The translations under genes were made by a program, and so were the position numbers. Under the pieces are notes generated by a model. The model was not told the DNA's origin, did no database searches, and saw only the letters and a list, made by a program, of their open reading frames with translations. A stretch of DNA of 5,597 bases from JAEUKQ01 sp044227605 (GTDB lineage Bacteria > Pseudomonadota > Alphaproteobacteria > JAEUKQ01), in assembly GCA_044227605.1 (NCBI GenBank), contig JBGAWJ010000094.1:1-5597 (forward strand). Reading direction: 5' to 3'. Shown here piece by piece: positions 1 through 5,597 of this stretch (positions are counted from its first letter, which is position 1; each line of letters starts with the position of its first letter).

Positions 1-688
1 TTAACTTTTTGCCTTTTTCCCCGATAAACAAACAATTTTCTTTCGCCAAATCCCAAGGACAGGCTTGGATATAGTCCTGGATTGCTGTTACCACAACCGG
101 CAAAAGCGGTACCCTTCTTTCTTTATTGCCCTTACCCGTTACGATCAGAACTTCTTGGCCACTTACAGGTGCTTGGGTTTTTGTTAAAGACAAAGCCTCC
201 CCAATACGCAATCCACACCCATATAGTAGCAAGAGAACAGCCAAGTTCCTTTTGCCTACCCAACCTTCTTCTGTTAAAATTGCAATGTTTTCCGTTACTT
301 CATGCGCTTGTTCAACAGATAAAGGTTTAGGCAATAAATGGGGTTTTTTAGGGGTTTTAAAATGTTGGACCGGGGGCAGCTCGCCCCCCTCTTGCTTGGC
401 AATAAAGCGGTAAAAATTTCTAATAACACTGGCCGCACGAGCGGTGGAAGACGCCAGATGGCCGGTTTGATGGCGTTCAGACATCCAGGAACGCCAATCA
501 TGGCGGGTTAAAGCACGCAAAGAGGGTAATGATATTCTTTCACCGCGGTAATGTGTCAGGAATTTTAAGAAAGCCAGCAGGTCATGTTGATAGGCCGAAC
601 AGGTGTGGGGCGAAAACCTTCTTTGTAAGGCTAACTGATCCCGCCATTTAGCCATTAATAAAGCCAAGTGTTGGTCAAGCTCTACCAT
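1..688 (-). CDS. xerC: Tyrosine recombinase XerC (3' end cut by window edge)
   Basis: Site-specific tyrosine recombinase. With XerD it acts at dif near the terminus to resolve chromosome dimers before cell division. The reading frame is open from the ATG at 688 through the left edge, giving 229 codons; the E. coli protein is about 298 residues, so roughly the last 70 are missing. Residues about 5-100 form the N-terminal SAM-like DNA-binding domain (RRFSPHTCSAYQHDL, residues 23-37). The catalytic domain follows, with the first catalytic arginine, R161, in YGCGLRIGEAL and the beta-hairpin lysine, K186, in VTGKGNKERRVPL. The HxxR motif, the second histidine and the tyrosine nucleophile lie outside the window. 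The ATG sits 17 nt after the DUF484 stop with no clear Shine-Dalgarno, suggesting translation coupled to the upstream gene. XerC rather than XerD is inferred from the DUF484 neighbour, as in the E. coli yigA-xerC pair. The TAA at 3-1 is out of frame and is not its stop. Confidence 0.93.
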   Translation of the reverse strand, partial: MVELDQHLALLMAKWRDQLALQRRFSPHTCSAYQHDLLAFLKFLTHYRGERISLPSLRALTRHDWRSWMSERHQTGHLASSTARAASVIRNFYRFIAKQEGGELPPVQHFKTPKKPHLLPKPLSVEQAHEVTENIAILTEEGWVGKRNLAVLLLLYGCGLRIGEALSLTKTQAPVSGQEVLIVTGKGNKERRVPLLPVVVTAIQDYIQACPWDLAKENCLFIGEKGKKL

Positions 689-705
689 GAATAATCTGCA
701 AATTC

Positions 706-1434
706 TTAATTGAGATGACGTTGCAAAGTAATTGCGATGACTCTACCCATAAATTTCAAAAAATCTGTACCTTGTTCCGCATCAAAATAACCCGGATGAC
801 GGGTGGCAAAAACAAGTAACCCCATTGTTTTGGTAAATTTCAAGCGTAATAAGGCGTCTGAGCGCACGAGCGCGACCGCGGTGGTAGTTGGATATAAAAG
901 GGTATCCCCGTTAATATCGTCTCGCAATAAAACAGCCTGATCCGTGCCATTCATCAATTTCTCAATACTGCCATTTTTCAAAAAACGAATGGGTAACCCC
1001 TGAAGAGCATGGTAATTTTTAGCACTTCCTTCTAAACACAAAACCGCGTGGTCAACGTCTAACAAGACAGGCAATTCACCGATGATAATTTTAATGAGAG
1101 CCGCGGCGGTATCAGCCTGAAGAATTTTCAGGATTGCTTGCTGGATTCGATCTTGGGTTTGAACATTATCGCGGGTGTTGGCAATAAATTCTTCTTTTTC
1201 CGCCCTTAGTTTTGTAACGTCTCGCCGCAATCGGCTGACCATAAATTGTTGCAGATCGACTATCTTATCGCCTTGGTTACGAACGGGAAGATTTAGACTT
1301 TCTAATATTTCTGGATGGCGGCTAAAAAAATCTGGATGCTGTTGCAAATATTGGATAACATCCGATGATGCAAGTTTTTCTTGTGTCTCTTTAACCGCCA
1401 AAGCTGTTCTGCCATCTTCATTGACCTTAACCAT
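706..1434 (-). CDS. DUF484 family protein (GAF-like)
   Basis: A 242-residue cytoplasmic protein of the DUF484 family, whose biochemical role is not established; relatives are often encoded just upstream of xerC (yigA in E. coli). The family signature is visible: DVIQYLQQHPDFFSRHPEIL near residues 25-44, then LNLP, then a charged helical stretch (about 55-90, probably coiled coil) leading into a GAF-like domain (about 95-240). That domain ends in the typical block FATRHPGYFDAEQGTDFLKFMG. No membrane segment or signal peptide is seen. I chose the ATG at 1434 because GAGGA lies 7 nt upstream (1442-1446). The longer frame from TTG at 1494 would overlap the end of the aldolase gene by 38 bp and adds 20 residues not resembling the family. 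It is the middle gene of the fsa-DUF484-xerC block, 22 nt after one stop and 17 nt before the next start. Confidence 0.88.
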   Translation of the reverse strand: MVKVNEDGRTALAVKETQEKLASSDVIQYLQQHPDFFSRHPEILESLNLPVRNQGDKIVDLQQFMVSRLRRDVTKLRAEKEEFIANTRDNVQTQDRIQQAILKILQADTAAALIKIIIGELPVLLDVDHAVLCLEGSAKNYHALQGLPIRFLKNGSIEKLMNGTDQAVLLRDDINGDTLLYPTTTAVALVRSDALLRLKFTKTMGLLVFATRHPGYFDAEQGTDFLKFMGRVIAITLQRHLN

Positions 1435-1441
1435 GCTACTA

Positions 1442-1446
1442 TCCTC
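1442..1446 (-). promoter_or_regulatory. Ribosome binding site deciding the DUF484 start
   Basis: GAGGA on the minus strand, 7 nt before the ATG at 1434 and just after the aldolase stop codon (1457-1459). It supports the internal ATG over the upstream TTG at 1494. Confidence 0.6.
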
Positions 1447-1456
1447 GTAAAATTTC

Positions 1457-2113
1457 CTATAAGATTGATTGACCGGTTTTTGACCAGTCGGCAAGAAAGG
1501 CCTGTAACCCTTTATCGGTTAAAGGATGATGATACATTTGCCGCAAAACACTGGGTGGCAGCGTACCAACATCGGCCCCCATCAATGCAGCTTCAACCAC
1601 ATGTTTGGGATTACGGATTGAAGCAACCAAAATCTGAGTAGTCAATTGGGGGTAATGATGGTAAATTTGGATAATTTCTTGGATCAATTGCATGCCATCA
1701 ACGCCCTGGTCATCCAGCCTGCCAACAAAAGGGGAGATATAGGTGGCGCCAGCTTTTGCCGCCAACAAGGCTTGCGCCGCACTGAAACACAACGTAACAT
1801 TGACGGCGGTTCCTTGGTTGGATAAAAAGTGGCAAGCTTTCAAACCATCTATCGTTAAAGGAACTTTTACCACCACATTCCCCGCAATACTCGCCAGTTT
1901 CTGTCCTTCACGAATCATAGCATTATATTCTGTAGCCGTTACCTCGGCACTGACAGGGCCAGGCAAAAGGTCACAGATTTCGGCAATCACCTCAAGAAAC
2001 TTACGCCCGCTTTTCGCAATCAAGGTAGGATTAGTGGTCACACCATCAATCAACCCAGTTGATAAAAGATCTTTAATTTCATTGGTATCAGCTGTATCAA
2101 TAAAAAATTTCAT
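1457..2113 (-). CDS. fsa: Transaldolase / fructose-6-phosphate aldolase-like (TalC/FSA family)
   Basis: A 218-residue small class I aldolase of the transaldolase superfamily (E. coli FsaA is 220). It is a cytoplasmic TIM-barrel enzyme that forms a Schiff base with ketose phosphates, acting in the pentose phosphate/sugar-phosphate network. Motifs: MKFFIDTADTNEI at the N-terminus with D6, GVTTNPTLIAK (24-34), and the Schiff-base lysine K83 in VVVKVPLT. ISPFVGRLDD follows at 126-135 and ILVASIRN near 160. Active-site positions look like transaldolase rather than E. coli FSA: E57 where FsaA has Q59, and F129 where FsaA has Y131. Such proteins are routinely annotated 'fructose-6-phosphate aldolase', but transaldolase activity is the better prediction here. 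The start ATG is preceded by purine-rich GGGAAGGG (2117-2124). It is the first gene of the minus-strand block, divergent from priA. Confidence 0.93.
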   Translation of the reverse strand: MKFFIDTADTNEIKDLLSTGLIDGVTTNPTLIAKSGRKFLEVIAEICDLLPGPVSAEVTATEYNAMIREGQKLASIAGNVVVKVPLTIDGLKACHFLSNQGTAVNVTLCFSAAQALLAAKAGATYISPFVGRLDDQGVDGMQLIQEIIQIYHHYPQLTTQILVASIRNPKHVVEAALMGADVGTLPPSVLRQMYHHPLTDKGLQAFLADWSKTGQSIL

Positions 2114-2116
2114 CAG

Positions 2117-2124
2117 CCCTTCCC
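2117..2124 (-). promoter_or_regulatory. Ribosome binding site of the aldolase gene
   Basis: GGGAAGGG on the minus strand ends 3 nt before the ATG at 2113. Pairing of the upstream GGGAA part with 16S rRNA would give a normal spacing. Confidence 0.45.
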
Positions 2125-2143
2125 TTTTTTCTTGATAAAAAAA

Positions 2144-2172
2144 TAGTTACCTTATTCGTTACTTGAGGGCAA
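2144..2172 (-). promoter_or_regulatory. Candidate promoter for fsa-DUF484-xerC
   Basis: On the minus strand, TTGCCC (2172-2167), a 17-nt spacer and TAACTA (2149-2144) resemble a sigma-70 type promoter, though the -10 box is poor. It would give a leader of about 20-25 nt before the aldolase ATG. The position in the only divergent intergenic gap supports it more than the match does. Confidence 0.25.
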
Positions 2173-2191
2173 TAGCTGTTTGCGCTATGTT
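2163..2191 (+). promoter_or_regulatory. Candidate promoter for priA
   Basis: TTGAGG (2163-2168), a 17-nt spacer and TATGTT (2186-2191) match a sigma-70 layout. Transcription would begin near 2198. That is downstream of the TTG at 2180, 5-6 nt before the ATG at 2204, and about 110 nt before the GTG at 2312. The -35 box overlaps the candidate minus-strand -35 by 2 bp. Confidence 0.3.
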
Positions 2192-2203
2192 AATGAAAAT
2201 AAT

Positions 2204-4471
2204 ATGTTTATTGAAAACGGCCCAAACATTAGGTGTATAAGAATTTTGCCAAATTCTAAAAATCCAACCACCCTAGATACCCAAATCCTTTCGGTTGAAA
2301 CGGATGATTTGGTGGATGTCTTGTTACCCTTGCCTTTAAGCCAGGTCTATACCTACCGTGTCCAGCCGAATCAAAAGGTGTTTTTAGGTAGTTTAGTTCG
2401 AGTGCCCTGGGGAAAGGGCCAAAAAATATTAACGGGTATGGTGTGGGCCAAAAATATCAAAGCGCCTGTATCGGCAATTAAACCCATTTTTTCCTGCCTG
2501 GAGGAGCTACCACCCCTTTCCCCGGAAATAAAATCTTTAATTGATTGGATAGCTGAATACAACATGGTCCCAGCCGGAAATGTCTTGAAAATGGTCATGG
2601 GGCTGTGGCAGCAAGTAAAAAAAATTTCCCTGCCTACTAAGATCCAGTTTACCGGGAAAATGCACGAAGATTCCGTTTTTTCCGCTGATATACAAAAGAT
2701 TGCTGAACTGACGCAGCAACAGATCATTATAACCGTTACGGAACTTATGTCTAAAAGCCGATTGTCACGGGCTAAAATTACCAAATTGTTCCAGCAGGGC
2801 TTTTTGCATCACGCCCCTTTAAACATCCCTTCGATTCCTGCGGTTCCATTACACCCGATGTTCGAGCATTTCAACGAAGAACAAAGACAGGCTGCCCATT
2901 ATTTATCAGCCCAAGTAACCGCGCAAAAATTTCAGCCGGTTTTATTGTATGGAGTAACCGGTTCTGGAAAAACGGAAGTTTATTTTCAAGCGATTATGGA
3001 TTGTGTCCGTTTGGGTAAGCAAGCTTTAGTCCTTTTGCCTGAAATTGCCCTGAGCACCCAGTGGCTGGAGCGTTTTCACGAAAGATTTGGCTATACCCCG
3101 CCCGCCTGGCATTCAGAAATTCCCTTAGGGCAAAAACGCCGTATTTGGTATGAGATCAGCACAGGTGTATGCTCTGTCATCGTGGGTGCCAGGTCTGCCT
3201 TATTTCTTCCTTTTCAACAATTAGGTTTGATTGTGGTTGATGAGGAACATGATAGTTCCTTTAAACAGGAAGAAGGTTCTATTTACCATGCGCGTGACAT
3301 TGCGGTAGTCAGGGCCCAAATAGCTGCGTGCCCGGTGGTTTTATCTTCAGCCACACCCTCGCTTGAAACATTGGCCAATGTCAAACGCGGCCGTTATCAT
3401 GAATGCCGTTTAACCGCCCGGCACAGCCAAATACAGATGCCCCGCATCCAAATCATTGATTTGATAGCGTTGCCGCCCACCAGGCAGCATTGGTTGGCAA
3501 AGTCCCTATGCGATCAAATAGATGTGACGTTATCCAAAGGCCAACAAACATTATTATTTCTCAATAGGCGCGGCTATGCGCCCCTGGTTTTATGTAAAGC
3601 TTGCGGTTTCCGCTGGCGCTGCGAGCATTGCAGCAGCTGGCTGGTGCAACACCGGCAAAAAAAAATGAATTTATGCCATTATTGCGGATATCATACGCCC
3701 CTAACCGACACTTGCCCAAATTGTCATGAACATGGCAGTATGGTCACTTGCGGACCGGGGGTTGAAAAATTGGCCGAAGAAGTTGCAACCTTGTTCCCAT
3801 CCGCTAGGACGATTGTCAGCACCAGTGATACCTTGGGTGATCAACAGCAAATTGAAAAGTTTGTCCGCCAGGTGGAAGCGCAAGAAGTGGATATTATCAT
3901 CGGCACGCAGGTAATTGCTAAAGGCCACCATTTTCCCCATTTAACCTTGGTGGGTATCATTGATGCGGATGCAGGGCTGCAAGGCGGGGATTTGCGGGCT
4001 GGGGAAAAAACCTGGCAAATGCTACAGCAAGTATCTGGAAGAGCCGGGCGCAGCAATCATCCAGGCCAGGTAATGATCCAGACCTATCAACCGATGAACC
4101 CCTTGATCCAAGCACTGGCCACTTATGATCAGGAAAGTTTTTTAGCAATTGAGGGGAAGAACCGTGAAATTGCTGGGATGCCACCTTTCGGCAGATTAGC
4201 CGCTTTAATTGTTTCGGCGCCGAGTGAACCTTTACTCCATCAAATTTGTGCGGGCATGCAAGCCCAAATTCCCCGGGGTGAAGGGTTTGTTATCTTAGGG
4301 CCTGCCCCTGCTCCTTTGTCGATGATCAGGGGACGTTACCGGCAACGTTTCCTATTAAAAACCACCCGTCATTTAAAACCCCAATTGCTGATCCAAAAAT
4401 GGCTTAAGAATGTGGTGGTACCTGCCCCTGGTAAAATTATAATCGATATTGACCCATATAATTTTTTGTAA
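2204..4471 (+). CDS. priA: Primosomal protein N' / replication restart helicase PriA
   Basis: Superfamily 2 3'-5' DNA helicase that recognises abandoned forks and starts replisome reloading through DnaB. From the ATG at 2204 it has 755 residues (E. coli PriA 732). The 3'-DNA-binding domain begins at VDVLLPLPL (residue 37) with RVPWGKG near 66-72; a winged-helix region follows. The helicase has Walker A GVTGSGKTE (250-258, K256), Walker B DEEH (346-349) and ATPSLETL (383-390). The zinc domain has eight cysteines in four CxxC pairs: C464/467, C473/476, C491/494 and C504/507. Then come GTQVIAKG (567-574) and QVSGRAGR (609-616). All catalytic and zinc residues are intact. The start is uncertain: TTG 2180 has GAGGG 10 nt upstream, ATG 2204 has no clear Shine-Dalgarno, and TTG 2309 or GTG 2312 would begin exactly at the conserved domain. 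Threonine 50 replaces the aspartate (D17 in E. coli) that contacts the DNA 3' end. Confidence 0.96.
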   Translation: MFIENGPNIRCIRILPNSKNPTTLDTQILSVETDDLVDVLLPLPLSQVYTYRVQPNQKVFLGSLVRVPWGKGQKILTGMVWAKNIKAPVSAIKPIFSCLEELPPLSPEIKSLIDWIAEYNMVPAGNVLKMVMGLWQQVKKISLPTKIQFTGKMHEDSVFSADIQKIAELTQQQIIITVTELMSKSRLSRAKITKLFQQGFLHHAPLNIPSIPAVPLHPMFEHFNEEQRQAAHYLSAQVTAQKFQPVLLYGVTGSGKTEVYFQAIMDCVRLGKQALVLLPEIALSTQWLERFHERFGYTPPAWHSEIPLGQKRRIWYEISTGVCSVIVGARSALFLPFQQLGLIVVDEEHDSSFKQEEGSIYHARDIAVVRAQIAACPVVLSSATPSLETLANVKRGRYHECRLTARHSQIQMPRIQIIDLIALPPTRQHWLAKSLCDQIDVTLSKGQQTLLFLNRRGYAPLVLCKACGFRWRCEHCSSWLVQHRQKKMNLCHYCGYHTPLTDTCPNCHEHGSMVTCGPGVEKLAEEVATLFPSARTIVSTSDTLGDQQQIEKFVRQVEAQEVDIIIGTQVIAKGHHFPHLTLVGIIDADAGLQGGDLRAGEKTWQMLQQVSGRAGRSNHPGQVMIQTYQPMNPLIQALATYDQESFLAIEGKNREIAGMPPFGRLAALIVSAPSEPLLHQICAGMQAQIPRGEGFVILGPAPAPLSMIRGRYRQRFLLKTTRHLKPQLLIQKWLKNVVVPAPGKIIIDIDPYNFL

Positions 4472-4474
4472 AGG

Positions 4475-5597
4475 TCATATCCCGTAATGTTGAAAGATAT
4501 AATCCATATCAGGTAATTTACCTTGATGGTCTTGCTCCAACATCCTTTGTGCCGGATTTTTTCCAGACTTTATGACTTCTTGTAAAAAATCCAAATAAAT
4601 GGTTTCGTCTTGCCCCTGCTTATTCTTGATATTACGCCTACGTAAGCCCTCCAAACTTAGCTGCACCATTGATTTACATAACTCTAAAACAGGCTGTTTT
4701 CCAAGCAGCGCTTTCAATCCTAATTTCGGCACATCCAAACGTAATTGCTGGATATCCGCTATTTTCCATTTCTTAATCCAGCTTTCGGCTTCATTTAAAA
4801 CCTGTTCATCATAAAGCAATCCTACCCACAAAGCAGGCAGTGCGGGCAAAGCTTTTACCTGAACCCCATCTGCGCCCCGCATTTCGAGGTATCTTTTCAA
4901 TCGCACTTCGGGAAAGGCCACGCCCAAATGGTTGATCCAATCCCCAAGCGTCGCATATTCCCCAGGCAAGGCTTTAAGCTTACCTTTTATGAGATCTTCG
5001 AAAGATTGGCCAGCCGCATTAATATAACGCCCTTCCCGGTACACAAAATACATGGGAACTGTTAAAATATAATCCACATATTTTTCAAAAGACATGTCCG
5101 CATCAAAGGCGAAGTTTAGAATTCCTGAACGGTCAGGGTCAGTATTGTTCCAAATGTGGCTGCGGTAACTTTCAAAACCGTTGGGCTTACCATCCGTGAA
5201 AGGTGAGTTGGCAAACAAAGCAGTGACCAGTGATTGCAGGGCCATGGAAACCCGGAATTTTTTCACCATATCCGCTTCGGACGAGAAATCCAAATTCGCT
5301 TGTACCGTACAGGTGCGAAGCATCATATCCACACCCAAAGATCCTTTTTTCGGCATATATTCGTGCATGATTTGATACCGGGCCTTCGGCATTAAGGGGA
5401 TATCCGCCCTTAACCATTTCGGCTGAAATCCCAAAGGTAAAATGCCAAAATTGTAAACATCCTGAATTTTCTTTAACTCAGCAAAATGCTCAGCAAATTC
5501 TTCCTGGGTCTGGTGAAGGTTTTCCAAAGGGGCGCCTGAAAGTTCAAATTGTCCGCCTGGCTCTAAGGTAATGGCGGCTTTGCCACGATGTAAAGCA
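4475..5597 (-). CDS. gshA: Glutamate-cysteine ligase, class 2 plant/alphaproteobacterial type (5' end cut)
   Basis: ATP-dependent ligase (EC 6.3.2.2) joining L-glutamate and L-cysteine through the gamma-carboxyl, the first step of glutathione synthesis in the cytoplasm. The window shows 373 C-terminal residues of what is usually about 455-460, so around 80-85 N-terminal residues lie past the right edge. Signatures in order: ITLEPGGQFELSGAPL (about 5583-5525), PKWLRADIPLMPKARY, MMLRTCTVQANLDFSSEADM (5323-5264), ALFANSPF, GKPNGFESYRSHIW, FPEVRLKRYLEMRGADG, and a C-terminal PDMDYIFQHYGI. The frame runs open through the edge in the conserved LEPGGQ block, so the TTG at 5527 is internal and not the start. 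The four redox-switch cysteines of the plant enzymes are replaced, and the usual GGPWRRL loop reads GVQVKAL. The gene converges on priA with 3 nt between stop codons. Confidence 0.95.
   Translation of the reverse strand, partial: ALHRGKAAITLEPGGQFELSGAPLENLHQTQEEFAEHFAELKKIQDVYNFGILPLGFQPKWLRADIPLMPKARYQIMHEYMPKKGSLGVDMMLRTCTVQANLDFSSEADMVKKFRVSMALQSLVTALFANSPFTDGKPNGFESYRSHIWNNTDPDRSGILNFAFDADMSFEKYVDYILTVPMYFVYREGRYINAAGQSFEDLIKGKLKALPGEYATLGDWINHLGVAFPEVRLKRYLEMRGADGVQVKALPALPALWVGLLYDEQVLNEAESWIKKWKIADIQQLRLDVPKLGLKALLGKQPVLELCKSMVQLSLEGLRRRNIKNKQGQDETIYLDFLQEVIKSGKNPAQRMLEQDHQGKLPDMDYIFQHYGI

Noticed and set aside
1..3. TTA at the left edge read as a TAA stop for xerC
   Set aside because: The xerC frame set by the ATG at 688 has codons 4-2 and then one starting at 1, so this TAA is out of frame; the protein is also too short to end here, lacking HxxR and the tyrosine.
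82..501. Short open frames at the left end on both strands
   Set aside because: They lie in other frames of xerC, whose continuous frame with catalytic R161 and K186 explains the region.
1..688. Integrase of a mobile element rather than housekeeping XerC
   Set aside because: The length, the N-terminal domain and the DUF484 neighbour fit a chromosomal XerC; there is no tRNA, attachment repeat or phage gene nearby.
1435..1494. TTG at 1494 as the DUF484 start
   Set aside because: It overlaps the aldolase coding end by 38 bp, is a weak start codon, and the extra 20 residues do not look like the family; the ATG at 1434 has a good ribosome binding site.
1743..2135. 130-residue plus-strand open frame opposite the aldolase gene
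   Set aside because: It is wholly antisense to a well-conserved gene, lacks a recognisable domain, and looks like a shadow of that gene's codon structure.
2371..2784. 137-residue minus-strand open frame inside priA
   Set aside because: Antisense to conserved PriA sequence, no domain, no ribosome binding site that stands out.
4475..5527. TTG at 5527 as the start of the ligase gene
   Set aside because: The frame continues upstream to the edge encoding the family's conserved ITLEPGGQFELSGAP block, so this TTG is an internal leucine codon.
1..5597. Hidden mobile element, CRISPR array, RNA gene or defence system
   Set aside because: Five conserved genes fill nearly all of the sequence, gaps are 3 to about 90 nt, and I saw no direct repeat series, terminal inverted repeats or tRNA-like cloverleaf.

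Overview
The window carries an ordinary chromosomal housekeeping segment. It most likely comes from an alphaproteobacterium of moderate to low GC (roughly mid-40s percent by eye). The glutamate-cysteine ligase is of the plant/alphaproteobacterial type, and a DUF484 gene lies directly upstream of xerC, with a TalC/FSA-type aldolase and priA beside them. A low-GC Rhodospirillales or Holosporales-like lineage would fit, but the order is inference. There are five protein genes, two of them cut by the window edges. I see no RNA gene, insertion sequence, CRISPR array or phage element.

Layout: positions 1-2113 hold a three-gene block on the minus strand, read from right to left. It starts with a small transaldolase/fructose-6-phosphate aldolase-like gene (1457-2113). 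A 22-nt gap leads to a DUF484 gene (706-1434), and a 17-nt gap leads to xerC (1-688, its 3' end lost past the left edge). The tight spacing suggests one operon. Divergent from it, priA (about 2204-4471, plus strand) encodes the replication-restart helicase. About 90 bases of AT-rich DNA between fsa and priA hold candidate back-to-back promoters whose -35 boxes overlap. On the right, a class 2 glutamate-cysteine ligase gene (4475-5597, minus strand, 5' end lost past the right edge) converges on priA with only 3 nt between the stop codons.

How the genes relate: PriA reloads the replisome at collapsed forks, and XerC resolves the chromosome dimers that fork repair can create, so two products serve chromosome maintenance. 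The aldolase belongs to sugar-phosphate metabolism and the ligase catalyses the first step of glutathione synthesis; no direct functional link to the others is evident. Nothing points to an undescribed system. The points worth a second look are at residue level: transaldolase-type active-site residues in the 'FSA' protein, a threonine at the PriA position that reads the DNA 3' end in E. coli, and loss of all plant redox-switch cysteines plus an altered conserved loop in the ligase.
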